Positions 1-12,926 of a stretch of DNA of 64,000 nucleotides are shown here, one piece after another (the first letter of the stretch is position 1; the number at the start of each line of letters is the position of its first letter). The stretch lies in assembly GCA_025529335.1 (NCBI GenBank), contig JAMYHX010000149.1:20131-84130 (forward strand). The letters are read 5' to 3'. The position numbers and the translations under genes were made by a program. The notes beneath the pieces are model-generated. The model was not told the origin of the DNA, searched no databases, and saw only the letters and a program-made list of their open reading frames with translations. The DNA comes from Rhizopus sp. PT2906 (lineage: Eukaryota; Mucoromycota; Mucoromycetes; Mucorales; Rhizopodaceae).

Positions 1-1132
1 AGTATCCAAAATCTTGACCATCAAAGCATGCCCTGTTATAAAAGTCAATAGGAGACACGAGGTTATATTTTTACATACCATAAGTCAGCGATAAGGATCT
101 GAGCTCTTTTCAAAATATAAACTACGCATCTCCATGTGAGCGATCAAAAAGCTGATTTACCTTATTGAACGTTACCTTTTGTACCATGATATTCATGGAT
201 ATCTCTAAATGATGGAAAGTTCTCAATAATAATATCTAATAATTTTGCAGCAGACCCATTTGCTTGCTCTATGCAATTTACAAATGATCCATCGAATTTC
301 TATATCGCGCAACGCACATATGAGGTTGTTTATCCCTTCAACCGAAAAGTAAAAAAAAAAAGAGGCCGAGAACTTACCTCGCATAAAACTTTGCCCGCCT
401 CTCGCATCACCCGTATTCTTTCCTGTAGCATTGGACACTGTTCTTTAGTATCCGACTTGAATACATGGGCGAGCTCCTCATCCGAGGCTGTCATACCATA
501 ATAGGATGGTTTAGTAATAGGTATTTCATTATCGATTGCTAATTGTACAAACAAATAAGCAGATAAATATATGGATCGGGCTTTATATATATATATGTAC
601 CTCTATTGACAGCAGCGCATAAGGACCAATAGCCAGTATAAGCCTTTCCTTGATACTCAATGGCGTATCTATCAGGATGTGGCTTACTCTTATCCGCTTT
701 ATCGAAGTCACTCCAGAACGAAAAATTGAGTAAATCAACTAGGAAAATCCTACAACGAAAAAAATAAGGAATAAGAAAGTTTTTCCTTTTTTTTTTTTTT
801 TGAAAGGCATCATCGTTTTACCAATCAACTGTACGACAATCCGCTGTTTTAGGGTGCATGGGGTGCTCATTCCATGTCTTTGTGCTATACTCTTTCCGTC
901 TCATATTATCTATAATCTTGAATAAGGTCTGTTTAATCTTTTAACCGATATCGATCATACAATTATATTACTGTCTTTGCTGCCTTATCAAGGTTTTGTT
1001 TAGGAATTGAAACATGTTTACTATTCTTTTTGAAACGAAATGAGAAAAGAACGGCAATAAAAAATAGTCAAATTTATATACTTTTGAAATGAATTCAGCA
1101 CTTGACAAGACTTTATTTGTTGATGTTGGCAT
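1..1132 (-). CDS. QNG1: Queuosine 5'-phosphate N-glycosylase/hydrolase (queuosine salvage, DUF2419), C-terminus off the left edge
   Basis: Cleaves queuosine 5'-phosphate to release queuine, which eukaryotes salvage for tRNA modification (family knowledge). Eight exons can be read on the minus strand: 1132-1082, 1025-972, 928-822, 749-601, 538-378, 299-176, 121-79 and 32 to beyond base 1, all with GT-AG borders and consistent phase. The ATG at 1132 gives an N-terminus starting MPTSTNKVLSS. Family hallmarks in order are WIFLVDLLNFSFWSDFD, GYWSLCAAVNRAIDNEIPIT, the segment around HVFKSDT, and KRAQILIADLWACFDGQ. No break is visible in the part present. The gene is divergent from the H+-ATPase gene across about 1 kb. 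The last part of the catalytic domain is missing only because the window ends. Family assignment is firm; the smallest exon borders are by eye. Confidence 0.88.
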
Positions 1133-2155
1133 CAAGTTGTAAGATTAGAGTAAAAGAAAAAAAAAGTTTTTTTTTCTTTAAATTTTATTCTTATTATAAA
1201 TTTCAATAAAACCCAAGTTCAATATTCATCCTTGATTTCCCCCCTTTTCCTTTTTATTTTCATAGCCATTTTTTTATCAATGAATTAGTTTGATCCGTGA
1301 CCCCGTGGAAGGCAATGGTAATAGTTTAAGCACCATTTCCTCGAAAAAAAAAAAAAAGATTTTACCATATATAGAAATTATATTGACAGGTTAAAAGTCG
1401 GCTTCATTAAACATCCGCTACATAATTTTAATTCGTTCATATGGATTCTGTAAATTGTTGAGCATCTTGCAAATCAAAATGTAAACAAAGAGTAAACATG
1501 GTAACAAACAAACAAATCGATTTCTATGGAAACAGGTTCTGAATGTTTTATGTGCCCCTTTCTTTTTAATGTGGTATCCCCTGCATCAGAAAGAGAGAGA
1601 GAGAGAGACAAGGGCAAACAGAAACAGAGAACAATAGAGGATCTCAATCAGAGTCAGGATGTGCTTTTTCCTTGATTGGTTAGAAACATGAGCCAATGTT
1701 TTCATCTCTGGTTAAATTGATGCTTTCGATACTCAAGTTTAAGATATGTGAACTTGATCTACTAAAGAAAGAACAGATGGATCATGACGTCAATTGAGGA
1801 AGCTAGAATGTAGTACTTGTATAGCTTATGGAGTAGTAATAATAAACAGACACCGCTAACTTTGTATAGAAAGTGTATTATAAAATGAAACCGCTAAAGG
1901 GTTTTTTAATTTTAGTGATGAGTGGATAATAAAAAACCCTTTTAGAATCGAAAAAGTCAAGACCTATCAAATTACATCAATTACAACGTCAAAAAAAAGA
2001 TATATAAAGCGATCCACTTTTAGCTCTTTCTTTTTTTTCTTACTTTTTTCCAACTCTTACGAATCTTCTCGTACATACCTCTTTCTTTTTTTCCTTTGTA
2101 TTTACTCTAATTTAATTACACCTTACTTCAAGAAAGAGATTCAAATACTTAGATC
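1133..2155. promoter_or_regulatory. Shared divergent intergenic region, QNG1 / H+-ATPase
   Basis: About 1 kb without a supported gene. It contains a TATATAAA box at 2001-2008, about 150 bp before the H+-ATPase ATG, followed by a T/C-rich leader (about 2020-2100). An (AG)n run lies near 1590-1610. Between 1870 and 1945 the words CCGCTAAAGGGTTTTTTAAT and AAAAAACCCTTTTAG form a near-palindrome that could be a protein-binding or hairpin site (inference). Confidence 0.5.
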
Positions 2156-5130
2156 ATGGCTGAAGAGCAACCACGAGCCAAGGTCAATGGTGATATTCAC
2201 AACATCACTGTAGAAGATCTTTACGATAAAGACAAATATGACCTTTCTACTATGGAGCAGCAAGATGTTATGCAACTCTTGCAGTAAGTGCATGCATTTG
2301 TACAACCTTGTATGACGTTATTTACTTATGTGTTGTTTATAGAACTCAACCTGAAGGTTTAACATCTGAAGAAGCGCAAAGACGTATCGAAAAGTTTGGT
2401 CATAACAAGCTTGAGTCGAAGGAAGTCAATCCAGTCCTTCAATTCTTGGGCTTTATGTGGAATCCTTTATCCTGGGTTATGGAAGCAGCTGCTATCGTTG
2501 CTATTGCCCTCTCCAATGGTGAAAACAGACCACCTGATTACCCTGATTTTATTGGTATCGTCCTCTTGTTGATCGCTAATGCTGTTATCGGTTTCTTGGA
2601 AGAACGTCAAGCTGGTAACGCCGTAAAAGCCCTCATGGATTCCCTCGCTCCCGAATGTAAAGTCCGCCGTGATGGTGAATGGAAAACCCTTGAAGCTAGT
2701 GAACTCGTGCCTGGTGATATCATTAACATCAAGCTCGGTGATGTCGTTCCTGCTGATGGCCGTCTGCTCCAAGTAAGTTTAAAAATTTTTTAGTTTTCCG
2801 AAGTATCAAACCCATGCTAATAACAACACTAGGCTCATGGTGATGTTTCCATTGATCAAGCTGCACTTACTGGTGAATCTTTACCCGTTGGTAAAGAAGC
2901 TGGTGATGAAGTCTTTTCTGGTTCAACTGTCAAGCAAGGTGAAGCTGAAGCTGTTGTTATTGGTACTGGTACCAATACTTTCTTCGGTCGTGCTGCTAAG
3001 CTTGTTGGCGATGCTGGTGATGACATTGGTCACTTACAAAGTATTCTCGCCAAGATTGGTAACTTTTGTCTGATCACCATCTCTCTCTTCTTAATTGTTG
3101 TCATCATCGTTCAATATGCTCGTTTCCGTTACAGATACAGACGTGGTATTGATAATGTCCTTGTCTTACTCATTGGTGGTATCCCCATTGCCATGCCTAC
3201 TGTACTTTCTGTGACACTTGCCATTGGTGCTAAACAACTCGCTGAACACAAGGCTATTGTGACTCGTATTACTGCTATTGAAGAAATGGCCGCCGTCACT
3301 ATTTTATGTTCCGACAAGACGGGTACTCTAACTTTGAATAAGCTTATTGTTGACAAGCCAACCATCAAGACTTATGGTGAAGAATTTGACGGTGATTCAG
3401 TTATCCAATTATCCGCTTATGCCTCCCGTACTGAAAATCAAGATGCTATTGACTTTTGTATTGTCAACTCTTTGCCTGAACCTGGTCTTGCACGTAAGGG
3501 TATCAAAGAGCTGGAATTCAAGCCATTCAACCCCGTCATCAAGCGTACTGAAATTACCTACGTCAATGAGGCTGATGGAAAGACCTACCGTGTGACCAAG
3601 GGTATGTCTCACACCGTTCTCGATCTCTGTACTCGTGACAAGACAGAAGCTACAATTAAGGCTCTTAATGATGATGTCGATGAATTTGCTCGCCGTGGTC
3701 TCCGTGCTTTGGCTGTTGCTATTGATGAAATTCCTTCTGGTGAAGTTGGTGCTGAAGGCATCGGTTTCAAACTTGTTGGACTCTTGCCTATTTATGATCC
3801 TCCTAGATCTGATACTAAGGAAACCATTGACCGTTCTATTGCTCTTGGTGTCTCTGTCAAGATGATTACTGGTGACCAATTGGCCATTGCCAAGGAAACG
3901 GGTCGTCGTCTCGGTATGGGTGATAACATGTTCTTGTCCAAGGCCTTGAAGGAAGGCCCTCCGGCTGGTTCCGGCTATACTGATATTGATCAAATGGTTC
4001 TCCATGCTGATGGTTTTGCCGGTGTCTACCCCGAACACAAGTATGAAATTGTCGAACGTCTTCAAGCTATGGGATATATGGTTGCCATGACTGGTGATGG
4101 TGTAAATGATGCTCCTGCCCTTTCCAAGGCTAACGTCGGTGTTGCTGTCGCTGATGCCTCTGATGCTGCTCGTTCTGCTGCCGATATTGTCTTAACCGAA
4201 CCTGGTCTCTCTGTCATTGTCGAAGCCATCATTGGTTCTCGTCAGATTTTCCAACGTATGCGTAACTACTCTATCTATACTTGTTCAGTTACCATTCGTA
4301 TCGTCGTCGGCTTCTCTATCCTTATCTGGGCCTTCCAATTTGATTTCCCTCCCTTCATGGTTTTGATCATTGCTATGCTTAACGATGGTACTATCATGAC
4401 TATTTCCAAGGATCGTGTCAGACCCTCGCCTTACCCAGATGCCTGGAATTTGAAAGAAATTTTCTCTTATGCCATCGTCTATGGTCTTTACCTCACTGCT
4501 TCCACTGTTGCCTTTGTTGCTGTCTGCTTAAAGACAACCTTCTTTACTCGCAAGTTTGGTCTTCAACAGTTCTCTGATCCCAACGACTTTGTTCTTCACT
4601 CTGTTGTTTACTTGCAAGTCTCCACCATCTCACAAGGTTTGATTTTCATTACCCGTTCTCGTGGTTGGTTCTTTACCGAAAGACCCTCCATCCTTCTTGT
4701 TTGCTCTTTCATTGTTGCTCAGTTGGTTGCCATGTTTATCGCTGTCTACGCCAACTGGGGCTTCACTCAAATCCAAGGCTGTGGTTGGGGCTGGGCTGGT
4801 GTTGCCTGGGTCTGGAACTTTGTCTGGTTTGCTCCTATGGATTTGATCAAGTTTGCTATGCAATACTTCTTCAAGCCCAAGCAACAGAATCCTGAAGAAG
4901 TCAAGGCTGCTGCCAGTCGTCGTGCTTCTGCCATCTCTGGTTCAGGCTCTGGTCGTTACTATGCTAACCGTACTCGATCCTTGCGTTCCATGGAGCGTCC
5001 TCAAAACTTTGCCAACAAGTTACTTGGTACGGCCGGGAAGAGAATGGATCCTAAGGAAATGCGTAGATTATCTTCTGTTCAAGCTACTCATGCTGGCAGA
5101 GTCTTGAGCTCTGGTGGCAATAATGCTTAA
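2156..5130 (+). CDS. Plasma-membrane P-type (P3A) H+-ATPase, plant-like subtype
   Basis: Proton pump energising the plasma membrane by ATP hydrolysis. Three exons, 2156-2283, 2343-2772 and 2833-5130, give 951 residues. P-type motifs are complete: TGES near residue 199, the phospho-acceptor loop SDKTGTLTLNKL with Asp about 347, and TGDGVNDAP near 606. Transmembrane segments surround the cytoplasmic loops and the C-terminus is Ser/Arg-rich (about 880-951), a likely regulatory tail. The words LTLNKL and KMITGDQLAIAKETGRRLGM match plant/oomycete-type pumps better than the ascomycete PMA1 form (LTKNKL). Codon use is strongly biased (GGT, GCT, GTC, AAG), as expected for a highly expressed gene. A TATA box lies at 2001-2008 and AATAAA-like signals follow the stop. 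It is convergent with the chitin synthase gene, 233 bp apart. Confidence 0.96.
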
Positions 5131-5363
5131 TATGTATATTTTAGAAGTTTTTCTTGTTTGAATAATAAATAATAAGTGTAATTACTGTATATTGAAGTGG
5201 TTTTTTTTATTCTTATTAAAAATACAAACGTAAAAAAAATATATATATGAGAGGTGTGGAAAGAGGAAGAAGAGAGGGGAAGTAGGAAGTCTAATGTATT
5301 TCTTTTTCATGCAATATACAATTAAAACAGATTGAATGAATGAATAAAAATGTGGTATCTTTT

Positions 5364-8129
5364 TTAACCTGTGAAAATCTTCATGAACAGATAGAGTATA
5401 GAGCCTACGAATCGAATAGCTGATAAACCAGCAACGGACCACAGGATGAAGCTAAGATAGACTGTGGCACGCTTTTCGTAGTCACCAAACCACTGCCAGA
5501 CCTCTTGACCATTGATGATGATGGTCACCAAGATCAAGTTGGAGATGATCCAGCAAGTGACTAGAGTTGTTCTGAATGATTTGTAGTAATCTTCTTGTTT
5601 TGTCTTTGCATCTCGTTTCGTGACTTCGGGGATAGGAGCAACCTTGAGGTCCATGCATGCTTCCTCGTACTGCTCGTTCAAATCCTTTTGTTCTGTAGGC
5701 AGATCCACTTCGACTTCGTGCACACCGTCCTTACCCTTTGTAGACTTGACAACACCCAAGTCAGTGGAGACACCATTATCACCTTTGGTACCCCAAGAGA
5801 CATCGTGTGTGTTACAGAAGGCGTAAATGTTGAGGACATTGATGTAACTGGGCGACATGAAAATGTAAGGTATAAGACTGGTAAAGATGTGCCAAGGGTC
5901 AAGGAAAAGTAAACTGGATACAAAGTACATGATGTAGGTCGAGCATACAGAGACGATGACATCTCGGAATGAGTTTTGCTTGATAAGTGCAATAAACTGT
6001 GCATCCTGGTTGTGTTGTGCCGTCTCAACAGCTGTCTTGACTCCTTCAATGGTAATCCAAGCTGTACAGAAGAGTACGTAGCCCATGAGAATAGCAAAAA
6101 AGACAATGATCATAAAGTAAGCCCACTTGTAGCCTTGAGGACGGTTACCCATGGCGATAATGATTTGAATGATGAGAAGCAAGACGTAGAGATAGTTGAG
6201 AACAGTGTGGATGACACTACCGGCATTTTTAGCGAAAGGTGGGTTAGGTACTGAGTTAATGGACGTGGTCATGATGTAAAAGACGAGGTAAAAGTTGCCA
6301 ATGGCGAACCAAGAAAAGATGAGGTTATAGAGTTGATAAAGATCTTCAAACATAAACATGATACAACGCAAGATATTGTGGTTCGAACTCCAGACCTTAC
6401 TCCAGTGAACCATAGAATAGATACCAGCAAAGAATGAACCGTTAAGCCATCGACGACGCTGTGAAATGAATTCAGCAACTGTATCAGGTACATCAGTTTC
6501 ACCATAAGCATTTGAACAGTAATGCAAAACCCAGGCGGCACCCTTCTTGGCTACAAGTTCATAACACAAGATACGATCTTCGGCCAAATACATATTGGCA
6601 GTAAAGATATCGGCATCTGAGCCATGCATCTTTTCACCCAAGAAATATTTTTCGAGAGGACCGTGTCCGTTGACATCGTTTTGAAGTGCCTCGTAACGAT
6701 AGGCTGAGAAGGCACCTGGCAACACAGAGATATGACCAAAGACGGACTCCAAAGGCTTATCCAAAATATTGGACATCTTATACTCAAAATTTTGAGAAGC
6801 TACCAAGGGGTTCAGCAAGTGCACACCGCCTGGACCCAACATTGCTTTAATTTCACCACATGCACCGGCCACGTTGCTGTTAATGTCAAAGCATTTCCAA
6901 AGATGGTAAATAGAGCGACCACCAGGCTTTGTACCAACATCGATCAAGACACAGACATTGGGCTTAAGAAGGGGACCAAAGGCTTGGAAGAACCAACGGT
7001 GAGAGTTGATCTTCTTTTGGTTCTTTTCCTTGAGACAAAACAAGATTTGCACAGGCACAACTCCTTTTTCATCCCCTCTAAAGTTCATATCGGCATCAAT
7101 TGAGAGCTGAGTTGTATGCTACACAAAAGTAAGAGGGAGAATACCTAAATTAGCTAATGATCATTCCCCTCCCTTTCAATTATTTTGCTTACCTCGTAAA
7201 TATGAGCTGTTACTGGCTTGCCTTCTACGATATTCTTGGCCATACCTTCTTGATAAACACCCATGGCAGCTAAAACCGATAATGTTCGTGGATGGATTTT
7301 GGTACGGCCATCAGACACAATACAGACGACGACCTTTTTCCAGCCTTCGGGTCCCCATGTACTCGATCGGTTACGACTGCAGAGATGGGAAACGTTCTTC
7401 ATGACACCATTCATTGTTCGGCAAAACAATACTTCATCTTCCTGAAAAATCGAAAAACAAGAAAATTAGAACCTCAAAAAATGGCCAAGATGTTAACATA
7501 CATTGTACATTGTCAAAACTATAAATAACTCCGTTTCTCTTCCCAACAGATTTTGTCTCAGCTTGTAATTCTCTCTCTCAAAATCAGCTGGATCGCAAGT
7601 AGCTGCCGTATATCGCATATGGGTGAATTCCTCTTTATCCTTTCTTTTAACCCTTTGTAGATATTTTGAAGGAACAGGGTTATCCAAGACCAAATTACCG
7701 CCTGTCAACTTGACCCTTCGAACTATAGTAATAAAATGATTAAAAAAAAATGAATCGATAAAAAGTATCGGTCTTACTTGTCTTGTATCGTCTTGTCTGT
7801 TTTCTTGGTGCAATACCAACATTGTCAGGACCACCACCAATCATATTGGACTTGGCATTTGTAAATCGAACGTTGCCTCCATTGCCGTTATTCAAGGTAA
7901 CTGAGGACGCAGTGGAACCATTATTGACCAAGAGAGGTCTCTGCACGTCGTTACCATCATAGAATCCTGTATCATTAGGACTAGATGGAAATGGTGGAGG
8001 TGGAGGGCTGTTGTTATTAAAAGATACTTGCTGCATTGGGTACTCTTCTCCTCCGCCATAACGAGGCCTCGAAGGTAACCTTGCAGAAGGCATGGGACTA
8101 TTGTTATTACTATTGTTATATGGATACAT
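5364..8129 (-). CDS. Chitin synthase (GT2 family, class I/II-type architecture)
   Basis: Polymerises GlcNAc from UDP-GlcNAc into chitin at the plasma membrane. Four exons, 8129-7778, 7722-7502, 7441-7193 and 7118-5364, give 858 residues. The N-terminal ~115 residues are Asn/Pro-rich and low-complexity. The conserved N-domain follows ([17 protein letters not shown]), then [21 protein letters not shown], the EDR motif near 454 and the product-binding QRRRW near 494. Several transmembrane helices fill the last 300 residues. There is no myosin motor and no long N-terminal membrane region, so the myosin-linked classes are excluded. All introns are GT-AG with consistent phase. It is convergent with the H+-ATPase gene and divergent from the Usp gene. 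The exact class needs a tree. Confidence 0.95.
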
Positions 8130-8789
8130 TTATCCAAAGAAAGCAAACTAAAAAAAAGGAACGTGAAGTGGAAAAGAAGGAGAAATAGAAGAAAAAGAGA
8201 GAGAAAAGCAATGGAAGAGGAGAAAGAGGGAATCAGCGTCTGTTTAAATATATAAAAAAACGTTTTCAATTAAACAAAGGTTACACGAATCAACAAATCA
8301 GGGCTCACAAAGTATTTATTTTGTATGTACTCACCTTTATTTAAAATAACTTTTTTAGAAATAAATAATCCACCAATGTGCAACTTAACTCTACTGGCCT
8401 AAATTGTGGCCAAAGCACACCCTTTCTGAAACTGGGATATTTTCTTTATTAAAGCTACTTTTTTTGGGCTCATATAGCTATAAGATGATCTTGTAACGTT
8501 ATTTAACGTCTTAATTAACAGCAAATTAACATCCAACTCAAATCTGGTGAAAATCGCTTAAACAAGATTATTTGTGAAACTATGGAGACACGAGAACAAA
8601 AAAATCAGAGACCTTATATGCTGAAAGGGTATCCATAGCAATAAATAGCCCGTTGGTAGTTTCAGTTGCTAGGTTCTTTTTTTTTACGTTTGGTTGTTAT
8701 GACGTTACACCTAGCATGAAGCATATAGTCTCATTTTTTTCATTCTGATATTGAATTATTTTTTCGGCTCTTTTCATTCTTTTGTCCTA
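8130..8789. promoter_or_regulatory. Divergent promoter region, chitin synthase / Usp protein
   Basis: A 660-bp AT-rich spacer between two divergent starts. The strand facing the chitin synthase gene has a purine-rich (reverse: pyrimidine-rich) leader at 8150-8240 and a TATATAAA-like box around 8245-8255. I see no coding exon in it. Confidence 0.4.
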
Positions 8790-9839
8790 ATGTCTACGCT
8801 TCGAACCACAGAAAACTATGTCAGAGGTGTCTCATTTGACACAATGACGGATCAAGATCAGCCTGACTATTCTTTTACGCTGAGAGGAAAAACACCTGGA
8901 TACCAGCGCACGAGACGTAGTCGTACGTTCATGGTTGCTACTGATTTAGCCAACTATAGCGATTATGCTTTAGATTGGGCAATAGAGGTTAGTTTCATAG
9001 TGTGAATGCAATACAAGGTATTAAAAGTCGAGTTAGAACCTTATGGACGATGGAGATGAAATAATCGTACTGCGTGTATTAACAGCAGACCTAAGTGGTA
9101 TATACATAAAATCCATGCTAACTTGTCTTATACTGAATCACATGCAGAAAATAGAGTTTATGTGCAGCAGACGTTACGTAAAGAAGAACAACAGTCTAAA
9201 GAGAGAGCTTCGGTTGTGATGAATAGGATCATGACAGCTAGTGGACCAGATATGAAGGTAATTGTGATTCTTCATAAAAGACAAGAAAAAAAAAAGACAT
9301 ATCGTCAGCAAACATTCATAAAAGGGATAATCTATGATAGATAAGCGCTGTTATCGAGTTTGTTATCGGGAAAGTACAGGAGACAATACAAAATATGGTA
9401 AGAAAAAATAAGGGCTAAAACAGAACAATCACTGATTTCAATCTCCCTTTGCTAGATCTCTGTGTATCAGCCATCGATGCTGATTGTAGGAACAAGGGGA
9501 ATGTCTGAACTCAAGGGCATGTTTATCAATAGTGTATCCAAATATTGTTTACAGCATTCACCTATCCCTGTTGTTGTTGTCAGACCTGAGGATAAAATCA
9601 AGAAGCAACAGACGAAAAAGACAAAGAAAGCCAACCGTTTAAGCGGCATGTTCCGAATCGGTAGCCACTCTAGTCTTTCAAGCTTGAATTCTAAAGGATC
9701 AGAATCATCTGATAGTGAAGTGGATGAAGATGAGCCGGCTGCAATTGTAGAAAAGAAGATGCAAAGGTTGTCTGTATTTGAAAAGATTGGTCGCAGATCA
9801 AGATCTCCTTCACCTTCCAGACCAAAGAAGCAACAATGA
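8790..9839 (+). CDS. Universal stress protein (UspA) domain protein
   Basis: Small cytosolic ATP-binding-fold protein of the Usp family, function in fungi mostly unknown. Five exons, 8790-8987, 9037-9097, 9148-9257, 9341-9397 and 9456-9839, give 269 residues. After a ~45-residue N-terminal extension comes the first strand (RTFMVATDLANYSDYALDWA), then NLMDDGDEIIVLRVL, and late in the fold LIVGTRGMSELKG...NSVSKYC followed by PIPVVVVRP. That resembles the Gly-rich nucleotide loop of ATP-binding Usp proteins (GX2GX9GS/T), but with Asn before the Ser. A ~90-residue Lys/Ser/Asp-rich tail is probably disordered. An earlier in-frame start at 8751 is less likely, because the 8790 ATG opens the more credible N-terminus. 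Confidence 0.85.
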
Positions 9840-10249
9840 TAAAATTGCACCCCTTTTCAATAAAGAAATGACCATTTTACCTATTTATTTAAAATCACTG
9901 CTATTGCTTATACCATATCAATATTTGATATCGTTCTATAAGCAAATAATTTGTGTACACATGAATATCTTTGTCAATGTAATAGGCAGAGACAGCAACC
10001 ATGTGCTTTAAAATTAAAAAAGCTAATTTTAGAATCTCGGCTTGTGTGACAAGATAATCCTTGCATATAACGTGCAAAGGATAAAAAAGTCTCCTCTTCA
10101 AATTAAGTTTGGCAGACCCGAGATACAAGTACCTTTAAATACAATGACAAGCACTCTGCATCTCAGATCATATTACAACGAATTATATCATAGCCATGTT
10201 CTTAATATATATTATTGGTGAAGTGCGATGAACTTGGGTCCAATTGGTG

Positions 10250-10750
10250 TTATGTATCATAGATTCGCAAGGGTACTGTCAAGATGGGCCATTGTGACCA
10301 GAATGAATTTCAACTTATCTCTGAAGACCTCACGAGCATTGGCAAACTTTCCTGCAACAAATTTAGCCTCCTGAATCTCTGCCTTAGCAATGATTCTCAA
10401 GTTGGGATTCTTTCATATATCCAGCATCTCAACAATGGCTGAAGCGGATATCTCCCCTAAAAAAGACCAGTCTGCTTAGCTGTCTCGTTTTTAGCCAAGA
10501 ATTCCTTAACCGGATTCAAGATCTTCGCCTGCACAGATTCATGGAAATGATTGTCAGCTCAATGCATATATATAAACACACACATGTCTCATCATAAGCG
10601 CGCATTTCGCGGCCTTATCTTCTTTCACGGTTTTTCAATATCGGCCAAATCAACGCCCGAGATCAACATCGCCGCTCATTGTCTTGAACTTGGATCGAGT
10701 AACTTCCCAATGGCCAAGCAAGCTCAATTGTGCTTGTGCCTTAGCGCTTG
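10250..10750 (-). pseudogene. Unrecognised decayed coding fragment
   Basis: On the minus strand, stretches look coding but are separated by stops and frame changes. SAKAQAQLSLLGHWEVTRSK is near 10745-10690. QAKILNPVKEFLAKNETAKQ is near 10535-10470. NLRIIAKAEIQEAKFVAGKF and REVFRDKLKFILVTMAHLDS are near 10410-10270. The composition is helical and Lys/Ala-rich, vaguely like a coiled-coil protein. I do not recognise the family. Confidence 0.3.
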
Positions 10751-10819
10751 ATATATCAAAATACCATTTTTACATATATAGACAAAAAAATAGGGAAACT
10801 GTTATCTATTGCTAGTAGG

Positions 10820-10945
10820 TTACGAATCAAGGTGGTGCTGCTCGAATGATTCAGCGCTGTCATATTGTTGATCAATATCCAAAACATCTGACAGAAGTGT
10901 GCCAGGAACATCATTAACTTTAATTGTACCCTTGTTGATGAATGT
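10820..10945 (-). pseudogene. Isolated C-terminal exon-like fragment
   Basis: A minus-strand open stretch reads KGTIKVNDVPGTLLSDVLDI and continues to QQYDSAESFEQHHLDS and a TAA at 10822-10820. It looks like the end of a real protein, but no upstream exons could be joined. It may belong to the same relic as the fragment at 10250-10750. Family unknown. Confidence 0.3.
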
Positions 10946-12926
10946 CTATGAAAGAAGCGATATCAATACGCTTTGTAATTCTTTTGTTCTATTTTTTTCT
11001 TGGCATAGAAAGCCAGCTTAATAAAATGCTTCTGTGTGTGTGTGTGTGTATGTGTTGATCATATGTAATACATTGGCTATGAGCAGACTGAACAATTGAC
11101 AGCTGCACAAAAGTTCATATAAATTGATAATGCCAACAAGTCTTTTTGTTTGGTTATCAAAACATTCAAAAGCACAGCTTAAGATGTATATTAAAAGAGT
11201 ATATGCTACTTGATCTGGAGCGTACACATTTGATAAAGACTTGGCATCAAATGGAGTCTAGATCTATTTCCTAGTTGAACAGAACCCAAGGCCTAGAAAA
11301 TGTCAAAACCGAGTGTATTGCAAAAAAGCTGTCATGTCAAAAAATCACGTTGTGGACAACCTGAATGGGTAGGAGCTAATTCAATACAACCGATACAAGC
11401 ATAGTAATAAGGTAGGGACTAGTACATAAACGTTTTCATTTTACTGTTTACTTAAAAATAGAAGTCTCCTACCAGCACCTCTTTATCCTGGTAATATCTC
11501 TCGTGTGCATCAAGCATAGATGCAGATGGTTCTCTTCTCGATTTGGTTAATGCCCAGAAAATGTTTGAGCAATACCAGAGAGCACTGCAAAATCCAAAAA
11601 AGGTAATACTCCCTAAACTGCAAAGTGCATCATTGTCTTTCGTATGTCTAAAGATTAAACGTAAAAACAATGAGCGAATGATTGATATTTTTCATGATAA
11701 GATAATATATCAAGACCTTGACACTTGAGCCAATATTTATTAAGATTGTGTCATAGTTGAAGAGGTGTATACCATACAATGCAATCACACTGGAAGTCTA
11801 TGTTCAGACTTTGAGTAACTTTGTAAAATAATAAGATTATTTTCTTTTTCTATCACACTTCAGTATTTGGGAAGATCATCACTGCACAGCACTTTCTTTG
11901 CTACATCTTCAGTCGTAAGGAAGTCATAGAGAGATAAAATTAAATCTCAGCAAGAGAAGCCATATAAAACTGTGCTTGTGTTTAGTGAGCATGAATTCAT
12001 GGAAATAGACACAACCAATCAGTTCCTCCATTTTCAGTAATCAAACACTGATAGTACTTGAACGGTAATGCCTCACATTCTCAGAACAACGTGAATATAA
12101 GGAAAAAGAGAATAAACAAGATACCGTCATTGCGACCATCCACCTCATTAGGAACATAGCAGTCTTTGACCTTTCACAGTCTTACATCGCATTGTGGGGC
12201 TTATGTAATGTTTATTTCAGTGGGCATGATGTTTGTTACTAGGTCTAGAGGCGTCATGGTAATAGGTACGAGAGTGGATGAACCGCAGATAACAATATGT
12301 ATTGCAATGTTCAGAGCATATAGAGGCCATTGCTTCATCTGTTATAACCTATTTGAGAGCGTGCAGCGTATATCTTGATATTCTCCTGATGTCTGCGTCT
12401 AGGCTTGCTCAAAATAAGGTTATCATTTTTTTCATGTGTCAACAGGGTTTCGGAACGCGTCTATCATTTACTATTACCATTTTTGGTAGTGACATTCTTT
12501 TGATTTAGGCATAATTTGCTTCATTTCGTTATGCAAGATTAATTCTTCATATAACAACTACTAAAAAATAGTATTTATCTAGTCTTTACTTGCAAAAAGT
12601 CAAAGAAAAAAAAAGGTTTGGCAGAGTAACACAAATAATGTGTGGTCTAGATTAGGAAATAAACCCAAAGACGCGTGATATAAGCAAAGGATGCATTAAA
12701 TTTATTATTCTTTAGTCTTTTTACTATATAAAATAGAGTTGAGCAACCACATTAACGTATATATTCAAGTGATAATCTGAATGAATATAAAAAGTATAAA
12801 AAATATAGGCAAAGAATCATGAAACACTTTAGAAATAAACAAAAGTGTGAGCGTAAACCTTATTTTCTCGAAAGGATTAAAATCTTATTTATTGAAAACA
12901 ATAACTTCACATAACTAGGAAAAGGG

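Larger units (their letters stand above)
9840..12926. other. Gene-poor region with decayed coding fragments
   Basis: About 3 kb with no intact gene. Apart from the two minus-strand fragments listed separately it holds a (TG)n tract at about 11033-11055, several A/T runs and short open stretches near 11020-11230, 11450-11670 and 12166-12508. Those stretches lack splice logic and recognisable motifs. I read it as old, decayed sequence. Confidence 0.5.

Noticed and set aside
3409..4065. Long minus-strand open frame opposite the H+-ATPase
   Set aside because: It mirrors a strongly codon-biased gene; no motif, no start context and no splice evidence.
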